Part shown: positions 15,958-26,310 of the stretch, one piece after another | How positions within the stretch are numbered: the stretch's first letter is position 1 | How the letters are laid out: each line of letters starts with the position of its first letter | NCBI GenBank assembly: GCA_036392615.1 | Contig: DASVXQ010000121.1 | Span: forward strand, 1 to 64,000 | Direction: 5' to 3' | Length of the DNA stretch: 64,000 nucleotides | Source: DASVXQ01 sp036392615 | GTDB lineage: Bacteria > Actinomycetota > CALGFH01 | Position numbers and translations under genes: made by a program | Notes under the pieces: model-generated | Told to the model about the DNA's origin: nothing | Seen by the model: only the letters and a program-made list of their open reading frames with translations | Databases searched by the model: none

Positions 15958-16638
15958 ATGGAGCAGAAGATCGAAGCCGTCATGACGACCCAGGTCGTCA
16001 CCGCCACGCCCGCCACGCCGTTCCGCGAGCTGGTCGAGCTGCTCGGCCAGCGCCGCATCAGCGCCCTGCCGGTGATCGACGACGACCGGCGGGTGGTCGG
16101 CATCGTCTCCGAGGCCGACCTGCTCATCAAGGAGGGCTGGCCGCACGGCGGCGACGACGCCGGCGTGCTGGAGGCGCTGCGCCACCGCCACCGGTTCGAC
16201 AAGGGCGCCGGCACCTGCGCAGAGGAGGTCATGACCCGCAAGGTCGTCACCGTGGCGCTGGGGACACCGCTGGCGGCCGCCGCCCGGCTGATGATCCGCC
16301 TGGGCGTCAAGCGCCTGCCGGTGGTGGACGCCCAGGGCCGGCTGGCGGGCATCGTCACGCGCGGGGACCTGCTCAAGGCGTTCCTGCGGCCGGATCCCGC
16401 GATCGCCTGGGAGATCCGCCACGAGCTCCTGCGCGACCGCTTCGCGGACGTCGGCGCCCACGTCGAGGTCGAGGTTCACGACGGGACGGTGGGCCTGACC
16501 GGCGGGTTGGAGCGGCGCAGCCAGGTCGATGCGCTGGTGCGTGCGGTGCAGGCCGTGGAGGGTGTGGCCGCCGTGAACGCCAAGCTGACCTGGGAGATCG
16601 ACGACGTGACCGCCATGGCCACCTGGCCAATCGCCTGA
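15958..16638 (+). CDS. CBS-CBS-BON domain protein (Hrp1-like with BON)
   Basis: 226 residues from ATG 15958 with GAGGTGG upstream. CBS motif 1 (about 8-60) is VMTTQVVTATPATPFRELVE with RRISALPVIDDDRRVVGIVSEADLL. CBS motif 2 (about 85-140) is VMTRKVVTVALGTPLAAAA with GVKRLPVVDAQGRLAGIVTRGDLL. A BON domain follows (about 150-215; VHDGTVGLTGGLERRSQVDA). CBS pairs bind adenosine nucleotides; BON domains bind phospholipid or osmotic-shock partners. Mycobacterial Hrp1 (Rv2626c), a DosR-regulon protein, is a CBS pair without BON. The DosR-like box upstream makes hypoxia or stress induction likely. Confidence 0.85.
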   Translation: MEQKIEAVMTTQVVTATPATPFRELVELLGQRRISALPVIDDDRRVVGIVSEADLLIKEGWPHGGDDAGVLEALRHRHRFDKGAGTCAEEVMTRKVVTVALGTPLAAAARLMIRLGVKRLPVVDAQGRLAGIVTRGDLLKAFLRPDPAIAWEIRHELLRDRFADVGAHVEVEVHDGTVGLTGGLERRSQVDALVRAVQAVEGVAAVNAKLTWEIDDVTAMATWPIA

Positions 16639-17005
16639 GTCCGGGGAGGTCGGCCCAAGAGCTGGCGGGGGACTTGAACCCCATGGGACCGCTCGCATGT
16701 GCCAGCGCAGCCGCGGCGCGCAGCAGGTCCTGGGTCAGCGTTGGGGCGGCTCCCCGCAGCTGGTCAAGCTACTGGAACGCTATGGCCGCGTGGGCGTAGA
16801 GGTCATCAAGCTCGACCCTCGGCCCGCGATCGGGGCTGCTGTATACCCCGGTCCCCGGCCTGTTCTACGCCGTTGAGGAGAACATTGCCGCCGGCGCGCC
16901 CAGCACCCTGGAGTTGGGCTATCGGGCGGTGTTGGCCGCGCTGATGGTTGCGCTTGCCGCGGCGGCCTGGCGCGCCGCCTGCCACCGCAACCTGGGACAG
17001 GACAG
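16639..17005. other. gap with decayed coding fragments
   Basis: No intact gene. On the plus strand near 16830-17008 a frame reads LLYTPVPGLFYAVEENIAAG, then LELGYRAVLAALMVALAAAA and WRAACHRNLGQDS ending at a TAG (17007-17009): a plausible C-terminal membrane segment of a lost protein. On the minus strand (16800-16690) a frame reads LYAHAAIAFQ, a stop, then LDQLRGAAPTLTQDLLRAAA, possibly another broken gene. Both are short and unplaced. The sequence GGGACTTGAACCCC at 16669-16682 resembles both a tRNA T-arm and a degenerate DosR box; neither reading is convincing. Confidence 0.35.
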
Positions 17006-18292
17006 CTAGAGCGTGTCCCCGAGCGGGCCACCTGATCCGGTCATCGGTGGGATGGTGCTGACCGTGCCGGTGCGGCGGGCGCGCTCGGCGGCGAACACGG
17101 CCAGGTGGGCCTCCAGCGACTCGCGCGGACCGGACAGGATGTGCGAGCCGTCGCCGGTGGCCACGGCCCGGACGAAGGCGTCCATCAGGCCCCAGTCGCC
17201 GCCGCCGTGGCCACCGCCGGCGGTGGCGTCGCCGGGCGTCCGCGCCTGGAGCGTCTCGGAGGTCTCGGTCAGGAAGTCGTAGAGCGTGACGGTCTCACCG
17301 TCGCCATGCAGCTCCCCGCGGGTGCCGAACAGGCGGGTGCGGCGGTGGCCGCCGGCGGTGAACGCGGTCATGGTGAACGTGCCGGTCGGCCCGCCGTCGA
17401 ACTCCATCGCGACGACCTGGTGGTCGACCACGTCGTTGTCGCAGGCGTACACGCAGCGCCCGTACGGTCCATGCCGCAGCGCGGCATCCAGGTCCTCCCC
17501 GGTGCGGCGGTCGACCAGGGCGTCCAGCGGCCAGACGGTCTCGCGGTCCAGGTAGCGCGAGTAGAACCGCACCGCCGAATACGGGCAGGTGGGCTCCACC
17601 TGGCAGTCCAGGCAGCGGTCGGACGCGCCGTCTGGCCGGTTCTCGGGGCGGAAGTGGGCCAGCCCGCCGAAGCTAGCCACCCGCCGGATCGGCCGGCCGA
17701 CCACGTAGGCCAGCCAGTCCAGGTCGTGGCAGGACTTGGCCATGAGCATGAAGGTGGCGGTGTCCTCGCGCCGCCAGGCGCCACGCACGTAGGAGTGGGC
17801 ATGATGGCTGAAGCCGACCGGCTCCAGGTGCTGGACCGAGACCACCTCCCCCAGCCGGCCCTGGTCGACCAGCTGCTTGACCAGCCTGGTGTAGGGCGTG
17901 TAGCGCAGCACGTGGCAGACGGCCAGCAGCACCCCCGCGCGCTGGACCGCCTCGACGATGCGGCGGCAGTCGGCCTCGCTGGTGGCCATCGGCTTCTCCA
18001 GCAGCAGGTGGTAGCCCAGCTCGGCGAAGGCGAGCGCCGGCTCCACGTGCATGGCGTCCTGGGTGCAGAGCAGCACAGCGTCGGCCAGGCGGCCACGGTC
18101 GGCCAGCTCCCGCCAGGACCCGAACCGGGCCGTGGCGGGGATGGCGTGCGCGGCCGCCAGCCGCTCGCGGCGGGCGTCGCGGGGCTCGGCGACCGCCACC
18201 ACCCTGGCCCGCTCGGGATGTGCCAGCGCCCAGCCGCCGTGCCCCATCCCACGGTTCCCGGCCCCAACCACAGCAAGGGTGACCGGTGGCAT
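17006..18292 (-). CDS. Gfo/Idh/MocA-family oxidoreductase with Cys cluster
   Basis: 428 residues. The N-terminal Rossmann fold has VTLAVVGAGNRGMGHGGWAL, and the family dinucleotide signature LLLEKPMATS carries the catalytic EKP Lys near residue 98. HVLRYTPYTRLVKQL and SCHDLDWLAYVVG are the substrate-domain motifs. These enzymes oxidise or epimerise sugars and cyclitols with NAD(P). An inserted CLDCQVEPTCPYSA block suggests a structural metal site, seen in one large subgroup. It is the last gene of the 13-gene leftward operon, 29 bases after the ribokinase gene. Confidence 0.85.
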   Translation of the reverse strand: MPPVTLAVVGAGNRGMGHGGWALAHPERARVVAVAEPRDARRERLAAAHAIPATARFGSWRELADRGRLADAVLLCTQDAMHVEPALAFAELGYHLLLEKPMATSEADCRRIVEAVQRAGVLLAVCHVLRYTPYTRLVKQLVDQGRLGEVVSVQHLEPVGFSHHAHSYVRGAWRREDTATFMLMAKSCHDLDWLAYVVGRPIRRVASFGGLAHFRPENRPDGASDRCLDCQVEPTCPYSAVRFYSRYLDRETVWPLDALVDRRTGEDLDAALRHGPYGRCVYACDNDVVDHQVVAMEFDGGPTGTFTMTAFTAGGHRRTRLFGTRGELHGDGETVTLYDFLTETSETLQARTPGDATAGGGHGGGDWGLMDAFVRAVATGDGSHILSGPRESLEAHLAVFAAERARRTGTVSTIPPMTGSGGPLGDTL

Positions 18293-18321
18293 CCGCGCTC
18301 CTCCGTTCGTCGCGTTCTCGG

Positions 18322-19247
<926 letters not shown>

Positions 19248-19251
<4 letters not shown>

Positions 19252-21614
19252 CGCCGCACCTCCACGCCCGCTGGGGCGTCCAGCACCACTTCGCCCAGGC
19301 GGCCCGCTGCCGCAACCGTGTGCCGGCCGGCCTCGGCCTCGTACCGGATGGTCACATTCCGGCCGTCCATGGGAACGCGAAGCTCGGTTCGCCCCGTGGC
19401 TTCGAACGGCGCCACCACGAGGGTGAGAGGGTCGGTGGGCCGCTCCCCTACCCACTGCACGGCCGGCCCCATCGGGATCACGGCCCCCTCCCGCAGGTAC
19501 AGCGGCATCGTGTCCAGGTCATGCTCGGCATCCACCCAGCCGGGGCCGCGATGCCGGTCGCGGGTCCACCAGTCCGTCCAGGTCCCGGCCGGCAGGTAGA
19601 CCCGCCGCCGGCCGCCCGGCTCCAGCAGCGGGGCCACCAGGAGCGACCGGCCGCAGAGGAACTGGTCGCCGATCCGCCAGGTGGTCGGGTCGCCAGGGAA
19701 CTCCAGCACCAGCGGGCGAGCGAACGGCAGGCCGCGCTCGGCGGCGCAGCGTGCCTCGGCCAGGACGTAGGGGAGCAGGCGGTAGCGCAGCCGGATCCAG
19801 TCTCTGGCCACGCGCCGCGCGGGCTCCGGCCAGCGGCACGCCTCACGGACCCCCATCCCGTGCACCCGGGGATGCGACAGCAGCACCGCCCACTGCAGCC
19901 AGCGGACCAGCAGCTCCTGATCGTGGGGCAGCTCGCCGGTGCCGCCGATGTCGGCCGACCAGAAGGTGAACCCGGACAGCCCGAGCGACAGGCCGCCGTG
20001 GAGCTGGGGAGCCATCATCTCCCACGCCGGCGGCACGTCCCCGCCCCAGTGCACCGGGAAGCGCTGCGCCCCGGCCCAGCCGGACCGGCTCCAGGCGATC
20101 CGTTGGGCATCTCCCAGCGCCCGGCCGGTCGCGGCGTGCACGGCCTGCTGGTAACGCAGCGGGTACAGATTGTGCATGCGCTCTCCTGGGGTGCCGTCCG
20201 CGTACACCGCCGCGTCCGGCAGCTCCTCCCCGAAGTCCACCTTGATCACCGAGGCGCCGGTTTCCAGCAGGCGCCCGTACTCCTCGTCCATCACGCGGAC
20301 GGCCTCGGGGTTCGTCCAGTCCACCACGTGCACCGGGCCCTGGTAGCCGCTGACGAAGTGGACGCCGATGTCGAGGAAGGCGCCGTCGCGCGTGTGCACG
20401 AACCCGCCGGCTCGGGCGAGGCGGTCGTGCAGGCGCGTGCCCTCCATCAGGTACGGTGTCTGCCAGAGCGACAGGTGGACGCCTTCGGCGGCCAGCGCGC
20501 GGCAGAGACCCTCCGGGTCGGGGAACCGGTCCGGGGCGAACTCGAGGTCGCAGCGCCAGTCGACGGCGAACCAGTTGGTGTCCAGGTGGATGACGTCCAT
20601 GGGAATGCCAGCCTCGCGCATCTCCCGCACGACCTCCAGGACCTCGTCGGCGGAGGCGTAGGAGCACCTGCTCTGCCACCACCCGAACGACCAGTCCGGC
20701 GGGACCGGCGACCGCCCGGTCAGGGCGGTGTAGCCGGCCAGGATCTCCGCCGGGGAGCCGAGGAAGACGAAGTAGTCGAGCACGCCGTCGTCGACGGCCA
20801 CCTGCACCTGGTGGGCCGCCCGGCTGCCGACCCAGGCGGTGACCCGGTTCGAGGTGTGGACGAACACGCCGTAGCCACCGGTGGTGAGCCAGAACGGGAC
20901 CGCCTTGTAGAGGCGCGGGGTGTGGACGCCCATGGCGTCGGACACCCACAGGTCGATGGTCTGGCCGGCCTTGTCCAGGCCGAGGAAGGTCTCGCCGAAT
21001 CCGTACACCGCCTCGCCCGGCCCGACGCCGAAGGTCTCGGTGGCCACCGGGCGGCCGTCGCGCTGGTCGTGGCTCACCCCGGTCCCGAGCGAGTCCCCCA
21101 CCGCGAAGTAGCTCGGGTCGGGCCCGCCGATCCGCACCCGCGGGACCCGCCCGCCCGGTGCCGTTCGCCCGTTCCCCGCCCCGCGGACCTCCAACCGGTA
21201 CGGGTCGAGCGTGGCGGCGGCGGCCATCGCCGCCGTCCTGACCACCACCCGGTCGGCGGTCGCCGCAACCTCGACGGAGGAGGCCGGGGGAAGCGCGCCC
21301 AAGCCGCCGGGCCCGGCGCCCCCCGCCACGGCGGTGCCTTCTCCGTCATCCATGATCATGCCGCTGCCGCCGTCGCGGACCTCGTGCCCCGGGGCGTAGC
21401 GGACCCGGAGCACGCGGTCGCCGACGGCTTCGATCCGCAGGCGGCCGTCCAGGGGGGAGCCCTCCTCCGGTGGGGGCGGGAACGGGCCGCGCGGCCAGGG
21501 ATCACGGTGGGCGACGGTCCGCAGCAGGACGCCGGTGGCGTCGGCCTCCAGCACCTCGGCGCTGGCCACCAGGTGGCGCTCCAGGGTGCCGTGCTCGAGG
21601 GCCCGGGTCGCCAC
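19248..21614 (-). CDS. GH31 alpha-glycosidase (YicI-like alpha-xylosidase group)
   Basis: 788 residues from GTG 21614. The (beta/alpha)8 barrel carries the catalytic nucleophile Asp460 in VIKVDFGEELP and the acid/base Asp526 in HWGGDVPPAW. DVIHLDTNWFAVDWRCDLEF and WSRSGWAGAQRFPVHW are further GH31 landmarks. The K-x-DFGE form and the N-terminal domain ending YGFGETFLGLDK match YicI-type alpha-xylosidases more than maltases, but alpha-glucosidase or sulfoquinovosidase activity is not excluded. There is no signal peptide, so it acts in the cytosol on imported oligosaccharides. It sits three bases after PIG-L and overlaps the ribokinase start. Confidence 0.85.
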
Positions 21615-21617
21615 GCG

Positions 21618-22436
21618 TCACCCCCGGACCGTGCGGCCGCCCGCCGCGGTGCTCTCCAGCCCGTCCAAGGGGTCGTCCAGGACCGCCGCGCCCGGCTCCC
21701 GCGGCGGGTAGGCCCGCACGAAGCACTCGGCGTCCAGCACGATCCAGCGCAGCGGCTCCGGGATGCGCTCGTGCTCGGGGAGCTGGGTCCGGTGGCGGAG
21801 GATGGCGGCCCACTTGCGGTCGCGGACCGAGCGGGTGTCGACGCGGACGGCGATCCGCTCGTCCGGCACCCCGGTGATGTCGAACAGCCGACCCTCCTCG
21901 CCGTAGTCGAACCCACCCGCGCGCACGCCCTCGTAGAAGCGGTCCACCGCCGAGCGCGGATAGGCGGCCTGGTACAGGCGCAGGAACGCGTCGGCCGGCT
22001 CCCTGTCGGCCGTCCGGGCCCGCCGGAACGCCTCGGCCGCGGCCTCCCCGGCCCGGACGTGGTCGTGGTGCGAGGTCAGCCCGTCCGGGCCGAAGGACAC
22101 CACGACCTGCGGGCGGACCTGGCGCAGCACCGCCTCGACCTCGCCGACCAGGTGCTCGAACGGCACCTGTGGCAGGCGGTAGTCGGGGTGGCGCAGGAAG
22201 CGGACCGGCGCGTCGGGGTAGCCGATGGCTTCGAGGAACGCCCGCTGCTCGCCCTCGCGCACGGCCCCCAACGTCCGCCGGGTGGCCAGCGTCGGCGAGG
22301 CGATGGGACCGGCCTCGCCGCTGGTCGCGAACACCATGGTGGGCTCGACCCTGCCGCGGTGCAGCAGCAGCGTCCCGCCGATCAGATAGGAGTCGTCATC
22401 CGGATGGGCGAACACCCCGACGAGCTTGACCGTCAC
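21618..22436 (-). CDS. PIG-L/LmbE-family deacetylase
   Basis: 272 residues from GTG 22436. The zinc site is given by VFAHPDDDSYLIGGT (His and Asp residues of the AHPDD motif) and by the downstream HHDH in LTSHHDHVRAGEA. The family removes N-acetyl or related acyl groups from amino sugars and cofactors (MshB, Mca, GlcNAc-PI deacetylase). No signal peptide is present. Its GTGA start overlaps the stop of the GH42-like gene, and GH31 follows three bases later. It is tightly embedded in the glycan operon, which points to removal of an acetyl group from the imported sugar. Confidence 0.82.
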   Translation of the reverse strand: MTVKLVGVFAHPDDDSYLIGGTLLLHRGRVEPTMVFATSGEAGPIASPTLATRRTLGAVREGEQRAFLEAIGYPDAPVRFLRHPDYRLPQVPFEHLVGEVEAVLRQVRPQVVVSFGPDGLTSHHDHVRAGEAAAEAFRRARTADREPADAFLRLYQAAYPRSAVDRFYEGVRAGGFDYGEEGRLFDITGVPDERIAVRVDTRSVRDRKWAAILRHRTQLPEHERIPEPLRWIVLDAECFVRAYPPREPGAAVLDDPLDGLESTAAGGRTVRG

Positions 22437-24541
22437 GGCGTCCCCCCGCCGGGCCCGAGCAGCACGATCCCGTAGACGCCGACGTCGCGCAGCACCACCC
22501 GGACGCGGCCGTCCGCCGCTGGCTCCAGCGCGGCGCGCAGGCGGCCGTCGGGGCTCTCCGCGCTGGCCGCGCCCACCTCGAACGGCAGGCGGACGTCGAG
22601 CACCAGCCGGTCCAGCATGGGGACCCGGTCGGTATCGGGGTCGTAGTCGTAGCGGATGAGATGCAGGGCGGCGCCACCCTCGACCGCCTGGAGGGTGAGC
22701 GCCGCGTCCGTGGCGCCCTCCGCCACGACGACCTGCGGGCCACCGTCGACCAGCTCGAGGGCGAACCCGAACGGGCCGACGACCCCGGTCGACGGCTGGC
22801 CGAGCAGGCGCTGGAGGGCGTCGGCACCCAGGTTCTCCCCCAGCGATCCGCACACCAGCAGGCGGCCGCCCGCCGCGAGGTACTCGGCGAGCAGCTCGGC
22901 CTGCCGCTTGGTCAGCCAGCGGCACTCCGGCAGCACCAGGGTCCGGTACCGGCGCAGCGCCTCGACGGTGAGCGCGTCGGGCCGCAGGGTCCCGTCCGGG
23001 AAGAAGACCACGTCGTACGGCTGGAGCGCCACCGACAGCGCCTCGCACGCCTCCCAGAACGGGATGCGTGCCTCGCCGATCTCGTTGGTCCGGTTGTCGG
23101 CTCCCAACTCGTCGGCCGCGACCGCCCGGTAGCTGCTCTCGATCGAGAACACCACGCCGACCTCGCTCAACGAGCGCGTGGAGTAGCGCCGCTCGTGGTC
23201 GGCGATGAACGACTGGATCTCGGTGGCCAGGTCGTGCGGCGGGTAGAAGGCGTCCTCGATGACACTGCCCATCCAGGCGCCGTACGGCACGCTCATGTTC
23301 ACCCCGAGCGCGGCAGCCTCGTACAGCGACTGCCGGAACCGGTCGTAGGCGCGCCCGCGCTTGAGCTCGGTGAGCAGCTCGGGGACGACCCCGCCATAGG
23401 GGTTCTCCACCACGACCACCGGCTTGTCGCCGCCGAACCCCGCCGCGTAGCGGTACCAGGCCGGCTGGCGCCAGGTGGTGTTGCGCATCTCGGTGACCAC
23501 CACGTCCACCGCCGGTTCCAGCGCGTAGTAGTGGTCGAACAGGTTGAAGAAGTTCCCGGAGACCTGGATCCGCCGCCCGACGCTGGCGGCGTACTCGCGG
23601 GCGTAGACCGCCAGCTCGGTGAAGTACCGCGCGATGTTGCCGCGCTGGAAGCGCAGGTACTGGCCGAACATTGGGGTGGACTCGTGGCCGGACTTGAAGT
23701 CGTGGCCGCGTGCCAGCAGCCAGCTGCCGTAGTGGAACGCGGACAGGTCCTCGCCACGGAGCTCCTCGGGAAGCTCGTCCGGCGGCAGTGCCCGCAGGTA
23801 GTCGGTGAACCCCCGCATGCAGGTCGTGCAGAAGCACCCGCCGTACTGCAGCGAGGTGATCGGGACCTCGGCCTCGTCGAAGTGGATGCCCTGGCAGCCG
23901 GCGTCGATCTGAAGGCGGACGATGGCCTTGAGGTACTCCCGCCAGACCGGGTTGTTGCGGTCCATCATGAAGTTCCAGTGCTCCCGGTCGGGGCACTCGA
24001 TCCACAGCGCGTGGCAGGGCTGGCCGTGGATGTCCCGCTGGGCGCACTCCTCCAGGATGTCGGTGACCTCCTCGCCGTCGGCGCTCAACACCGGCTCGGG
24101 GAAGTACTTGGAGCGGGGCGGCCACAGCTTCGGGTAGCGGTCCTGCCAGAACTCCCGGATCCCGAGCCAGTCGCGCCTGCCGGCGCCGCGGGTCTCGTTC
24201 AGCGCCAGCACCCGCGACTCGTCCTCGTCGAGCTCGACCGGGTACTCCCAGGCGTGCTCGAAGACCACCCCGAACACCTTGATCCCCCGCCGGCCGCACT
24301 CGGCCATGAACTCCGCGTCGTTGACGAACCCGTAGACCCGGTAGCGCGCCGGGACGTCGCCGAACGCCTCCTCCTCCAGGTACGGCAGGGACAGGTTGCC
24401 GCCGCCCAGCGCCGACCAGACCAGCATGGTGGCGCGGTAGTCCTCGAGGTGGTCGATCATCTTGAGCCGGCGCGGCGGGAAGCTCGGGTGGTAGTTGTGC
24501 TGCAACGGGAACCAGGCGTCGAAGTAGACCCCACGCTCCAT
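22433..24541 (-). CDS. GH42-like clan-A glycoside hydrolase of unassigned family
   Basis: 702 residues, no signal peptide. The opening GVYFDAWFPLQHNYHPSFPP and DHLEDYRATMLVWSALGGGN suggest a TIM barrel acting on a carbohydrate. At about 240-260 a FDEAEVPITSLQYGG segment precedes CFCTTC, a C-x-C-x2-C arrangement that matches the zinc cluster of GH42 beta-galactosidases. The later half contains RTLVLPECRWLTKRQAELLA with EYLAAGGRLLVCGSLGEN, close to the GH42 trimerisation domain. Candidate carboxylates are Glu in FDEAE and Glu in VVTEMRN, but I cannot assign them. It does not fit GH42 well overall. It is coupled to PIG-L by a GTGA overlap. Confidence 0.55.
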   Translation of the reverse strand: MERGVYFDAWFPLQHNYHPSFPPRRLKMIDHLEDYRATMLVWSALGGGNLSLPYLEEEAFGDVPARYRVYGFVNDAEFMAECGRRGIKVFGVVFEHAWEYPVELDEDESRVLALNETRGAGRRDWLGIREFWQDRYPKLWPPRSKYFPEPVLSADGEEVTDILEECAQRDIHGQPCHALWIECPDREHWNFMMDRNNPVWREYLKAIVRLQIDAGCQGIHFDEAEVPITSLQYGGCFCTTCMRGFTDYLRALPPDELPEELRGEDLSAFHYGSWLLARGHDFKSGHESTPMFGQYLRFQRGNIARYFTELAVYAREYAASVGRRIQVSGNFFNLFDHYYALEPAVDVVVTEMRNTTWRQPAWYRYAAGFGGDKPVVVVENPYGGVVPELLTELKRGRAYDRFRQSLYEAAALGVNMSVPYGAWMGSVIEDAFYPPHDLATEIQSFIADHERRYSTRSLSEVGVVFSIESSYRAVAADELGADNRTNEIGEARIPFWEACEALSVALQPYDVVFFPDGTLRPDALTVEALRRYRTLVLPECRWLTKRQAELLAEYLAAGGRLLVCGSLGENLGADALQRLLGQPSTGVVGPFGFALELVDGGPQVVVAEGATDAALTLQAVEGGAALHLIRYDYDPDTDRVPMLDRLVLDVRLPFEVGAASAESPDGRLRAALEPAADGRVRVVLRDVGVYGIVLLGPGGGTP

Positions 24542-24568
24542 CCAGTGGTCTCCTCTGGCTCGGGTGCG

Positions 24569-25797
<1,229 letters not shown>

Positions 25798-25825
<28 letters not shown>

Positions 25826-26310
25826 GCAGTCATTCCTCCTCCCGGGAAGCGGACCACGGTCACGTCGTGCCGGCCGGTTCCCTCCTGGATGAGCACCAGC
25901 GCTCTGGTGGGCTGCTCCGCCAGCGGCGCGCCGTGCCACACGGCCCGGTCCATGACCACGCCGGAGCCGGGCGGGACCCGGAACACGCGGAACCGGTCGA
26001 GCGGCGGCAGGCGTGCCGGGTCCTCCGGGTGCTCGGCCGGGGCGGCGTAGACCAGCAGGTCGGCGGAGGTGGCGAAGACGGCCTCCTGGGTCCGCAGGTG
26101 GCGCTCGGCCCAGTCGAAGGTCCCCTCCGCCGGCCACAGGTCCAGGTAGCCGACGCCCCAGGGGCGCCCGTCGCCGGCCAGGTAGGCCGTCTCGGCCCAC
26201 CACCGCCAGCCAGGACCGGAGGCGTCCTGCGCCCTGGACGGCAGCTCGACCACCCGTCCGAAGGGGGCGAACGCCTCCGCCGTGAGCGGCTCGACCGGCA
26301 CCCGGATCAT
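25798..26310 (-). CDS. ureidoglycolate-lyase (AllA)-like cupin
   Basis: 170 residues. VPVEPLTAEAFAPFGRVVE is the usual AllA-family opening, and ERHLRTQEAVFATSADLLVYA with GVVMDRAVWHGAPLAEQ are the two cupin strands with the conserved His residues (ERHLRTQEAV, WHGAP). The founder cleaves ureidoglycolate to glyoxylate and urea, but this subfamily is often found in sugar operons, where its role is unknown. It starts with an ATGA overlap at the GH106-like stop and runs 28 bases into the ABC ATPase gene. No purine genes are near, so a carbohydrate role is more likely. Confidence 0.7.

Noticed and set aside
16669..16682. GGGACTTGAACCCC as a second DosR-like box
   Set aside because: Right half is ACCCC instead of GTCCC and it lies behind the CBS gene with no intact gene start next to it.
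16664..16690. T-arm-like sequence of a tRNA (GGGGTTCAAGTCCCC on the minus strand) that could mark an attachment site
   Set aside because: No D-arm, anticodon arm or matching acceptor strand at the required distance, and no integrase gene or flanking direct repeat was seen. GC-rich chance similarity is enough to explain it.
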